Assembly: GCA_020426345.1 (NCBI GenBank)
Contig: JAGQQE010000004.1
Coordinates: forward strand, 1 to 51,711
Reading direction: 5' to 3'
Length of the DNA: 51,711 nt
Origin: Planctomycetaceae bacterium
Lineage (GTDB): Bacteria; Planctomycetota; Planctomycetia; Planctomycetales; Planctomycetaceae
Shown here: positions 34,421 through 41,914 of the stretch, one piece after another
Layout of the letters: each line of letters opens with the position of its first letter
How positions within the stretch are numbered: the first letter of the stretch is position 1
Translations under genes and position numbers: made by a program
The notes under the pieces: model-generated
The model's database searches: none
The model's input: only the letters and a program-made list of their open reading frames with translations
What the model was told of the DNA's origin: nothing

Positions 34421-36001
34421 TCACTTTGCATTCGTGGAATTCTTCTCTGCAGATTCCTTCACCAGCCAGCGGGCAGCGTTCAGCAGCAACTGGTTGAATT
34501 CCGGTTGCTCGAAGTCTTCAATATGGCCAAGCGATGTATAGAACGTCAGACCACCGTCCGATCTCTGATTCACAAATGCGATTGGTTCCGGCGGTGCCTC
34601 AGGAATAGCTCCGCTCAAAAGCGCGGTGGCTGTTGGCTGAAGCGGAGCGACCTTGTAAAGCGAACCGTGGCCAATAAATTGTTCCGGTGCGAGCCCCTTC
34701 AGGATCGGGTGCATCGCAACGTCACGGCTGCTGACGCTGACCACGGTCTTCGGACCATTCCCCCAGTGATTCGTATAACTGCCGCCGATCACATCCCGAT
34801 CAAATTCCGGCCAGTCAGCCAAACCTTCCGGAGCGGGTTTGTTGCGAAGACAGAACGCGTGGTTGGCTGTGCGGATTCCCATCACAGGCTTGCCGGCAGC
34901 AATGTAATCCCGAATGACCTGTAGTTGTTCTGCCGGCGGAGTTCGACGACGAACACTGAGGAAAAGCAGATCCGCCGACTGAATCACTTCTATGCCAGGC
35001 AGACTGTCGGCAACCTTCGCATCTCCATAAACGATGCTGACCCGAAAATCTTTCCCAAGGTGCTCGCGCGCGAATTTCGGCAAAGAAATCTCTGTCTTGT
35101 ATTCTGGTTCTGATGTCACAATTACCAGATGCGGACGTTTGTCCCCGGAAAAACGAAATGGCTCTTCGCCTGTGATGTCTGCGCTGGTCACGGAAGGGCA
35201 CCAGTATTGTTCAATGTGCTCCGTCACCAGATCGTTGCCCGTAAAGTGGCTGACGAACGGCGCTTGAGCCGGGTTATACATGGTGTCAGTCATGTCCCGC
35301 ATAAGAACAACGTTTTGTCCCTGATTAACCATCTGCCGGATAGAAAATGGACGACCCAGGACGCACATGTTGGTGTGAACACCCATCACAATGACATTGG
35401 TGATGCCGCGTTGTTTCATCAGGTACCAGGCTTCCGCGCTGTCGGTGATGGCATCCTGATCCGCGATCTCGATTGCAGGATGCTGTCGACTCCACGCTCG
35501 ATACGATTTGACTGGTCCCTCGCAATCACAGCCACCATCCGAATCATCGATCGGCAGCTTTGGGCCTTCGCGTTCCGAATCCAGATGACACCAGCGTTCC
35601 AGCGGAATCTTTGTCTCGACAACCGGAGCTGACCGGGCAAGTTCTCTTTGAGGGTAATCCTTGTAGTAGTCCATCGTATCACTGGGACAGTGAATAATCA
35701 GAACACCCCGACGACGCGCCTCTTTCAATACGACGTTCATCCGAGGGGCCATTTCTGCAACGCGCGCAGTCGCATTCGGGCACCAGTGTTTGTCCCACAT
35801 ATCGCACACAACAATCGCCGTTTCGCTGCTCTTCCATTCAACCGGCTTCACAACCGAATGCCAGCGTCCTGAACCAGCTTCCGTTTCATGTCGCGATCGG
35901 CAATTCAGCGACAACGCTGTCGACTGCCCGTAAACCATGGCTGGCAGCAGCAGCGAGACGATCAGGATGGATGCTGTTCGAAGCAATGACGGAGCGTTCA
36001 T
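34421..36001 (-). CDS. Isochorismatase-family hydrolase fused to ThuA-like domain
   Basis: A 526-residue exported fusion. The signal peptide is TASILIVSLLLPAMVYGQ. Residues about 55-285 are an isochorismatase-like cysteine hydrolase: IVVCDMWDKH supplies the Asp, and MGVHTNMCVLGRPF supplies the nucleophilic cysteine and oxyanion loop. Residues 300-515 match a ThuA/trehalose-utilisation-like glutamine-amidotransferase fold (VIQSADLLFLSVRRRTPP, VIRDYIAAGKPVMGIRTANHAF, GHIEDFEQPEFNQLLLNAARW). Both are common separately in planctomycetes. The ATG at 36001 follows a terminator hairpin of the upstream gene, which excludes the longer start at 36082. Substrate unknown. Confidence 0.85.
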   Translation of the reverse strand: MNAPSLLRTASILIVSLLLPAMVYGQSTALSLNCRSRHETEAGSGRWHSVVKPVEWKSSETAIVVCDMWDKHWCPNATARVAEMAPRMNVVLKEARRRGVLIIHCPSDTMDYYKDYPQRELARSAPVVETKIPLERWCHLDSEREGPKLPIDDSDGGCDCEGPVKSYRAWSRQHPAIEIADQDAITDSAEAWYLMKQRGITNVIVMGVHTNMCVLGRPFSIRQMVNQGQNVVLMRDMTDTMYNPAQAPFVSHFTGNDLVTEHIEQYWCPSVTSADITGEEPFRFSGDKRPHLVIVTSEPEYKTEISLPKFAREHLGKDFRVSIVYGDAKVADSLPGIEVIQSADLLFLSVRRRTPPAEQLQVIRDYIAAGKPVMGIRTANHAFCLRNKPAPEGLADWPEFDRDVIGGSYTNHWGNGPKTVVSVSSRDVAMHPILKGLAPEQFIGHGSLYKVAPLQPTATALLSGAIPEAPPEPIAFVNQRSDGGLTFYTSLGHIEDFEQPEFNQLLLNAARWLVKESAEKNSTNAK

Positions 36002-36042
36002 ACCAGACGTTTCCTTCTGAAGGAAGGGGGGCCGAAACACAG

Positions 36043-36068
36043 AGAGCCCGACAGGGATGTCGGGCTCT
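36043..36068 (-). terminator. Intergenic hairpin terminator
   Basis: AGAGCCCGACA (36043-36053) and TGTCGGGCTCT (36058-36068) form a perfect 11-bp stem with a four-base loop, 30 bases past the stop of the minus-strand gene ending at 36098. The minus strand continues CTGTGTTTCGG, only a weak T-tract. Confidence 0.65.
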
Positions 36069-36097
36069 GCTATTCTGATCATTCCGGGCAGGAAACG

Positions 36098-37186
36098 CTA
36101 CTTTCGCGAGATTCGCGGGACTTCCATCAATTTTGGCTCGCCGTCGAACATCCACCACCGATCGTACTTCAGTTCGTTGCCGACTTTTCTGGCGTTCCGT
36201 GGCAGGGAGAAGACCTCAGGCATCATCTCTTCTTCGCCAGTCGCCGGATTGCGACGCAGCTTTGCCCTGAACTGCGTCGCAAGGGTTTGAATGCGAGGAT
36301 CGTTGAGACTGTTGAATTCCCCGATCGTAACATAGGACCTGTTTCGATCGTGGTAGAGCCAGGCTTCGTAGTCCTGGTCATAGCCCGCTGATTTCGCATG
36401 ACGCAGACCTTCGGTCATTGCCCACGCTTCTTTTGCCGATTCGTCCAGATTCGATCCAAAGCTGCTTCCAAATCGCAACATGCTTTTTGAATCCGCCTTG
36501 CCCCCCAGCTGGGTGATCATGTTTCCGGAAAACGTAGCAAGGACCAGCGTGTATTTGCCACGATTCTTCAGCAGCGAATAGTCGCTGTCCGAATTCAGCG
36601 AGAGAATCAGTTTCTGATCTTCCAGACTGATCGTGCGCTCCTTCACCTCGGCAGGCGAGAGCAGCGGATTGACAGTGACCCATGGCTTCAACGGACCCGG
36701 CCGACCGGGAGTCTTCGCAAACAGTCCGCCATTGGCTTCATCCATCAGAAACTGGGGACGGAATTTGTTCTTCAGATAGTCCAGAACCACATCGATCTTC
36801 TCGTCCTGGTTACTCTTGAAATTGCAGGCCAGAACAGAAATGTATCCCTGCTGCGCGACAATGCGTCTGTGTTCGAAACCAGTGATTCCGGTCTCCTTCG
36901 ACAGGTCTTCCACCTTGCGTTCTACCGAAAACGTGTAGGCCGGAATCCCCTTCTTCCGAAGCTCAAAAACCAGTTCATCGGCAGCTTCCCAGGCAGTCAT
37001 TCCAGACTTCAGACGACGGTCCTCGTCTTCAACATCTCTCAGACTTGCCACCATGATCATCCATGGGCCATGCTGACGAGAAAGCGTGTAACGTTTTCCT
37101 TTGACGGCTTCGATTTCGGCAAACGCTGAAGAAGCGCAAGCTGCAAGAATCACCACCGAACAAATCCATCTGCGGAAGCAAAACAT
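36098..37186 (-). CDS. Secreted protein with SPOR-like segments
   Basis: A 362-residue exported protein. The signal peptide (RRWICSVVILAACASSAFA) and AGGA eight bases upstream fix the start at 37186. The segment GPWMIMVASLRDVEDEDRRL, ending in ADELVFELRKKGIPAYTFSV, matches the pattern of a SPOR peptidoglycan-binding domain, and a second stretch (GKYTLVLATFSGNM, SKEAWAMTEGLRHAKSAGYD-like) may be another. No catalytic motif is visible. I suggest a cell-envelope role; the family call is by pattern only. Confidence 0.65.
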   Translation of the reverse strand: MFCFRRWICSVVILAACASSAFAEIEAVKGKRYTLSRQHGPWMIMVASLRDVEDEDRRLKSGMTAWEAADELVFELRKKGIPAYTFSVERKVEDLSKETGITGFEHRRIVAQQGYISVLACNFKSNQDEKIDVVLDYLKNKFRPQFLMDEANGGLFAKTPGRPGPLKPWVTVNPLLSPAEVKERTISLEDQKLILSLNSDSDYSLLKNRGKYTLVLATFSGNMITQLGGKADSKSMLRFGSSFGSNLDESAKEAWAMTEGLRHAKSAGYDQDYEAWLYHDRNRSYVTIGEFNSLNDPRIQTLATQFRAKLRRNPATGEEEMMPEVFSLPRNARKVGNELKYDRWWMFDGEPKLMEVPRISRK

Positions 37187-37492
37187 CTGTGCGATCCTTC
37201 CGTGAATCGAATAGGCAATCGAACGAATCGTCCGGGACTTCCATCGCCTGAACGAATTGGTCGCCTGCAAGTCCGCCAACAAACGGTCGCCGGGGCACTT
37301 GAGGCAGGCGTTCAAAGTATGCCTGCCAGGCCCGTTCGACTTAAGTGGAGTTCGGACTTTTCCTGCTGCAGCGCATCTGACGAAAGTCCTTTCGGAAGCG
37401 GATTCGGCATTATCTGCCTGTCATTGTCTGACACGGCCGGAATCGCAGCAACGTACCACTGCGATGTCTGAACTCAAAGCCACTGTCTGAAC
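37187..37492. other. Intergenic region with hairpin
   Basis: The spacer between the PepSY gene stop and the SPOR-like gene start, both on the minus strand. It holds a 7-bp hairpin, GGCAGGC (37303-37309) and GCCTGCC (37321-37327), and a wider pair GGACTTT (37354-37360)/AAAGTCC (37383-37389). Either could terminate the PepSY transcript or lie in the leader of the next gene. No gene-like frame. Confidence 0.4.
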
Positions 37493-37500
37493 TCAAAGCC
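37465..37500. repeat. 19-bp tandem duplication overlapping a stop codon
   Basis: TGTCTGAACTCAAAGCCAC (37465-37483) is followed by TGTCTGAACTCAAAGCC (37484-37500). The second copy includes the TGA stop (37493-37495, minus strand) of the PepSY gene, so the duplication was copied out of its 3' end. Confidence 0.8.
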
Positions 37501-38491
37501 GAGTCGTCGCGTAAAAGTTCTGCAGACTGAACCAAAGACCAGCCGCCACCAGAAGGCTGAGCACAATGATGCCGGCACCGATCAAGCGTGTGCGTTTGAT
37601 CTGCCACCACATATAAATACCGCTGACCGCCCATGTCACCATGGCAATTGCCATCGTATCCACGATCAGCGACCAGAACATACGACCATTCCAGTAGGGC
37701 GGCTGCCCATGCGATGTGTGCATCCGAAGCAGGAACTGGCGCAAAGGCATGCCATCTTCACCTGTAAATCGATCGACATCGACGTGACCATCCTTCAGCA
37801 CATAGGTCACTCGAGCTGGCTCGCCATCCACACTGGCCAGAAAATTCAGCTTCGTCCAGCCCAGCGGTTGCACATTGTCAGCCTGTAATCCGGACTGCCG
37901 AAAGATTTCCGCCGCTGCTGCTCGAGCCGTATTGTGAGGATCGTCCGGCAGCCGAATCGTCTTCTTCCCCGGCAACAATGCCTCGGGCTCTTCCTCATTC
38001 GGCGGTTGAAGGCCGATCCAGGAATCCCGACTGACCGGATCCATATGAACGACATGCTGGCCTTCATCGCTCTTTATCGCGAACATCAAGTCGCCCGTAA
38101 ATTCCGCGCGACTCTGATCGGTAAGTTCGATTCTGTGGTCCGGCAGGTCTTTCTGAAGTGTTTCGATGACCCGATCAGCCAGTTCCTGAGCCGACGGAAA
38201 AGTGCTCAGCTGGGTCTTCGCGACGACATCGCCATCCACTTCCCGAATCTGAACCCGCGGAAACAACCCCACGTGATTGAACATCGCTCCGGTGATGCCG
38301 TAGAGAATCACCCAGGGCACCAGAAACAGCCCCGAATAAAGATGGATCCTTCGGATCAGAATTCCAATGGACGTCGACCATCTGCGGCCACGCACCAACG
38401 CCGGACTTTCGACGAAGCCGGAAGTGCCCGCGGAGCCAGTCGCCGAAACCGTGGAATGCAGAGCCGTTGGAGATGGAGTTGGTTCGTTCAT
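37493..38491 (-). CDS. PepSY-associated transmembrane protein
   Basis: A 332-residue inner-membrane protein with three hydrophobic segments: near residue 55 (IHLYSGLFLVPWVILYGITGAMF), near 285 (SLIVDTMAIAMVTWAVSGIYMWW) and near 308 (LIGAGIIVLSLLVAAGLWF). The first has the R-x-H...G pattern of PepSY_TM proteins (RRIHLYSGLF), often tied to iron or heme-siderophore reduction. Between the first two is a long periplasmic part with PepSY-like character. A conserved MHTSHGQPPYWNGRMFW precedes the second helix. ATG 38491 is chosen by the usual N-terminal length. Divergent from an esterase gene across 16-bp repeats. Confidence 0.82.
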   Translation of the reverse strand: MNEPTPSPTALHSTVSATGSAGTSGFVESPALVRGRRWSTSIGILIRRIHLYSGLFLVPWVILYGITGAMFNHVGLFPRVQIREVDGDVVAKTQLSTFPSAQELADRVIETLQKDLPDHRIELTDQSRAEFTGDLMFAIKSDEGQHVVHMDPVSRDSWIGLQPPNEEEPEALLPGKKTIRLPDDPHNTARAAAAEIFRQSGLQADNVQPLGWTKLNFLASVDGEPARVTYVLKDGHVDVDRFTGEDGMPLRQFLLRMHTSHGQPPYWNGRMFWSLIVDTMAIAMVTWAVSGIYMWWQIKRTRLIGAGIIVLSLLVAAGLWFSLQNFYATTRL

Positions 38492-38530
38492 TCGAGATTC
38501 ACTTCCAATGGGCCGGGTTATTCGCACAAT

Positions 38531-38578
38531 CTGCAGACCTTGAACACTGCAGACCACGAACACTGCAGACCACGAGCT
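38531..38578. repeat. 16-bp tandem repeat, three copies, in divergent promoter region
   Basis: CTGCAGACCTTGAACA, CTGCAGACCACGAACA and CTGCAGACCACGAGCT lie head to tail between the divergent PepSY and esterase genes, 40 bases upstream of the PepSY start. CTGCAG is itself a palindrome. They may be binding sites or a slippage product. Confidence 0.8.
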
Positions 38579-38787
38579 CGAAAGGCCTCAAATTCATCGG
38601 TCGACAAATCGACGGGTTCAGTGATCGGAACACTATCACGGGCAAAAGCCTGTTGCCAATAATCTATCCACAAGATTCGTCAGGATTGGAGCTGGACCCA
38701 CAACATCCGAAACGCCTGCCAAAACGACCGCCTGCGCGTCGTCTCTGTGACAATACCCTACCCTGCACTCACAAGGAAAGATTCACC

Positions 38788-39708
38788 ATGGGCCTCAATA
38801 TGCTGATGGCACAACGCAAACTGCTGGTCCTGCTGGCACTTCTTTTCTGGGCCGGGCAGCATCGCACATTCGCTCAGCAAAAGAAGGCGGCTCAGGCGAC
38901 ATTTCGATGGGTCAACCCACTTCGACAGGCGCTCCCCTCCACCAAACACGCCACGTTCAGGAGCCCATCGATGGGGATCGATGTTGGATACTGCATCTAT
39001 CTTCCGCCAGCCTATGAGTCGTCCCCGGAAAAACGATTCCCTGTCGTGTATTACCTGCACGGAGGACGGCCGGGAAGCGAACTCAAAAGCGTCAGGCTCG
39101 TTGAAAAGATTCATCCCTTGATGGCTGATGGGGCTGTGCCACCGATGATCTATGTGTTCGTGAATGGCGGCCCGGTCAGCCATTACAACATGCCGGATCG
39201 CAAAAATGCCATGGGGGCGGATGTCTTCATTAAGGAGCTGATTCCGCACGTCGACGCCACCTACCGAACCGTGGCTTCACGTGAAGGTCGGGGAATTGAG
39301 GGGTTCTCGCAAGGCGGTCGGGGAACCACCCGTTTGATGTTTCGTTACCCGGAACTGTTTTGCTCAGCCGCACCGGGTGGGGCCGGGCATTCGACCGAGA
39401 AACGAATTTCCGAAGACAACGGTCGAGAATCGGACGAACTGATCTTTCAGCCGGGCGACAACACCTATGACCTGGCACGACAGTACGCCAGGACCAAACA
39501 ACCACCACTGAAGATTCTGATTCACGTCGGAACCAAAGGTTTCAACTATCAAAACAACCTCGAATACATGCAGTTTCTGGATTCGCTGGGCATCCCCTAC
39601 GAACGACTGATCGTGGAAGGCGTCCCGCACAGCGCAATGGAAATCTACTCGCGACAGGCCGCACGAATCATCCAATTCCATGCAGAGAACTTTGCTCTGG
39701 TGAGGTAA
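38788..39708 (+). CDS. Exported esterase (esterase D / PF00756 type)
   Basis: A 306-residue alpha/beta hydrolase with a signal peptide (LLVLLALLFWAGQHRTFAQ). AAGGAAAG lies eight bases before ATG 38788; the frame opens far upstream but without a signal peptide. The nucleophile is in GIEGFSQGGRGTTRLM; a further catalytic His is likely in VEGVPHSAMEIY. YYLHGGRPGSE provides the oxyanion-hole segment. Such enzymes deacylate feruloyl, acetyl or similar esters of carbohydrates; substrate unknown. Confidence 0.88.
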   Translation: MGLNMLMAQRKLLVLLALLFWAGQHRTFAQQKKAAQATFRWVNPLRQALPSTKHATFRSPSMGIDVGYCIYLPPAYESSPEKRFPVVYYLHGGRPGSELKSVRLVEKIHPLMADGAVPPMIYVFVNGGPVSHYNMPDRKNAMGADVFIKELIPHVDATYRTVASREGRGIEGFSQGGRGTTRLMFRYPELFCSAAPGGAGHSTEKRISEDNGRESDELIFQPGDNTYDLARQYARTKQPPLKILIHVGTKGFNYQNNLEYMQFLDSLGIPYERLIVEGVPHSAMEIYSRQAARIIQFHAENFALVR

Positions 39709-39900
39709 TTTTAAGCATCCGGACACCTGTTCCCCCGCTTACGGTCCGTGGGGAAAGTGGCAGAAGTCTGCGGTGGTGGATGAAAGAGGCTGTTGGGCCT
39801 GCTAAAACTTGCGGTGCGTCGCCGGGGTGGCCCGGAACAACCGATGGCAATCCTCCTTTCCTGCTGCCTTTGGGCAGATTTCCGGGTTTGAATTTTACTC
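39709..39900. other. Spacer before purQ with a GC-rich stem
   Basis: 192 bases without a gene. TTCCCC and GGGGAA near its left end could form a six-bp stem around the sequence CGCTTACGGTCCGT. I compared the region by eye with purine and ZTP riboswitch patterns, since it leads to purQ, and saw no match. Confidence 0.3.
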
Positions 39901-40734
39901 ATGGCTGCTCCCCGAGTTTGCGTACTGCGTGCTCCTGGTACCAACTGCGATATCGAAACGGCACACGCCTTTGAGCTGGCTGGAGCGGAAGCAGAACGAG
40001 TTCACCTGTTTCGTCTGCTGGAAAATCCGGGACGGCTATCGGAATTCCAGATTCTGTGCGTGCCTGGTGGATTCAGCTACGGCGATGACCTCGGCGCGGG
40101 CGTTATTTTTTCTCGCCAGCTACGCGGGCAGCTGAATGACGCCATGAGAGAATTCCTGACCGCCGACAAACTGGTGCTGGGAATCTGCAACGGTTTTCAA
40201 ACGATTCTGAAAGCCGGGCTGATCATGCGACGCGGCATCGAAGATACCTCAGAGAAGAACTGGGAAGATCAGGTCACGCTGGCATGGAACCAGAACGGCC
40301 GATACACCGACAGGTGGGTACGATTGAAAGTTACCAGCAGCAACAGCGTTTTCCTGAAAGGCATTGACGAATTTGACGTTCCAATGGCACACGCAGAAGG
40401 TCGCATTGCTCTGAAAAAACCAGAGCTGCTGCAGACACTCCGCGATCAACAGTCGATTGCCCTGTGTTACTGGTCACCGGAAGCGACCACCCTGGCAGAA
40501 GCATCGGGCGATCCAACGGACATCGGGATTCTGCCCGAACCTTTCAACCCCAATGGCTCTCTGGCCAACATCGCCGGACTAAGTGACTCCACCGGTCGAG
40601 TGCTGGGATTAATGCCGCACCCCGAACGATTTTTGTTCGCGACGCAGCACCCCCAATGGACACGATTAAACCTGAGAGGTGAGGGTGATGGCATTCGCAT
40701 GTTCCGAAACGCCGTCGAATACTTCGCCGGTTAG
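39901..40734 (+). CDS. purQ: Phosphoribosylformylglycinamidine synthase subunit PurQ
   Basis: Glutaminase subunit of FGAM synthase (purine synthesis step 4), class I glutamine amidotransferase fold. It begins RVCVLRAPGTNCDIETAHAF, typical of PurQ, with the oxyanion segment CVPGGFSYGDDLGAG, the nucleophile C96 in GICNGFQ, and the C-terminal His in MPHPERFLFATQ. At 277 residues it is longer than short PurQ (about 225) and resembles the long form. No purS or purL is adjacent. The ATG at 39901 has no obvious ribosome-binding site. Confidence 0.93.
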   Translation: MAAPRVCVLRAPGTNCDIETAHAFELAGAEAERVHLFRLLENPGRLSEFQILCVPGGFSYGDDLGAGVIFSRQLRGQLNDAMREFLTADKLVLGICNGFQTILKAGLIMRRGIEDTSEKNWEDQVTLAWNQNGRYTDRWVRLKVTSSNSVFLKGIDEFDVPMAHAEGRIALKKPELLQTLRDQQSIALCYWSPEATTLAEASGDPTDIGILPEPFNPNGSLANIAGLSDSTGRVLGLMPHPERFLFATQHPQWTRLNLRGEGDGIRMFRNAVEYFAG

Positions 40735-40787
40735 TTTACGCGTGGCCACCATGGCCCGGCACTCTCATTAGCGGGGTTGAGTGATCT

Positions 40788-41894
40788 GTGATTCGCGTGG
40801 CCTTTGTGATTCCAACGCTCGATCAATCCGGCGCAGAACGTCAGCTGACTCTGCTTGCGACCGGCCTGCCACGCGATCGTTATATCGTCAAAGTCTTCGC
40901 GCTGAATCGTGGCGGTCATTATGCCGACCAGTTAAGAAACCACGGTATCGAGGTGGAAGTGCTGGAGAAGCGATTTCGCTTCGATCTGCTCACGTGGATC
41001 CGCCTGCGTCGTGGGCTGGCAGAATTCTGCCCGGATTTCGTTCAGTCGTACCTGTTCGCCGCCAATGCATATGTTCGCCTGCCCGCAGTTTGCCCGCCAC
41101 GGGCAAGAGTGATTGTCTGCGAGCGATGCGTGGATTCGTGGAAAAGCGCATGGCAACTAAAGATTGACCGATGGATGCTGGGCCGAACCTGGGCGATGAC
41201 TGCGAATTCCCGAGGGGTTGCAGATTTCTACATGTCAATCGGCGTGCCCGTGAATTTCATCACCGTGATTCCAAACGGAATGCCCCGCCCGAAGCAACCC
41301 GTTGATCCTGCAGCGGAACGTCAAAAAGCCCGACAAACACTCGGACTCCGTTCAGACGATCGGGTCGTTGGATTCGTGGGACGGCTGGCCCGCCAAAAGC
41401 GCCTGCAGGACCTGATCTGGTCATTTCAGTTGCTGCGTCAGACCATCACGAATGGCAAACTGGTACTCATTGGCGATGGTCCGGAACGTGTCGCGCTGGA
41501 AGAACTTGCCATCAATCTGGATTGTCGCCACCTGATTCACTTTGCGGGTCATCGATCCGATGCGTACCAACTGGCAGCAGCGTTTGACGTTTTTGTGTTG
41601 CCCAGTGAATTTGAAGGCATGTCGAACAGCCTGATGGAAGCGATGTCTCTGAGGCTGCCCGTTGTCGCCAGCGATATCGCCCCCAATCAGGAATTGATCC
41701 AACACGAAACAACGGGGCTGCTTTACCCGGTGGGCAAGTCAGCCGATCTCACCATGGCCATGAAGCGACTCTTCGATGATATGAATCTGGCAGAAAAACT
41801 GGCGGATGCAGGTCAACAGAAAATTACGGAATCTCATTGCGTCGAACACATGGTGGCCAGGCATTGCCAGTTGTATGAATCCGGCATCATCTGA
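40788..41894 (+). CDS. Glycosyltransferase family 4 (GT-B)
   Basis: A 368-residue retaining GT-B glycosyltransferase, probably cytoplasmic, acting on a polysaccharide or glycolipid precursor. N-terminal VAFVIPTLDQSGAERQLTLLATGL; C-terminal donor-binding GFVGRLARQKRLQDLI, LVLIGDGPERVALEEL and the E-x7-E motif in PSEFEGMSNSLMEAMSLRLPVVAS. The start is GTG at 40788. The asparagine synthetase gene begins 20 bases after its stop, so the two are likely cotranscribed; such pairs occur in exopolysaccharide loci. Confidence 0.93.
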   Translation: MIRVAFVIPTLDQSGAERQLTLLATGLPRDRYIVKVFALNRGGHYADQLRNHGIEVEVLEKRFRFDLLTWIRLRRGLAEFCPDFVQSYLFAANAYVRLPAVCPPRARVIVCERCVDSWKSAWQLKIDRWMLGRTWAMTANSRGVADFYMSIGVPVNFITVIPNGMPRPKQPVDPAAERQKARQTLGLRSDDRVVGFVGRLARQKRLQDLIWSFQLLRQTITNGKLVLIGDGPERVALEELAINLDCRHLIHFAGHRSDAYQLAAAFDVFVLPSEFEGMSNSLMEAMSLRLPVVASDIAPNQELIQHETTGLLYPVGKSADLTMAMKRLFDDMNLAEKLADAGQQKITESHCVEHMVARHCQLYESGII

Positions 41895-41914
41895 TAGACA
41901 GGAATCTCGAACTC

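Noticed and set aside
39709-39900. Purine or ZTP riboswitch before purQ
   Set aside because: None of the conserved core sequences of those classes is visible.
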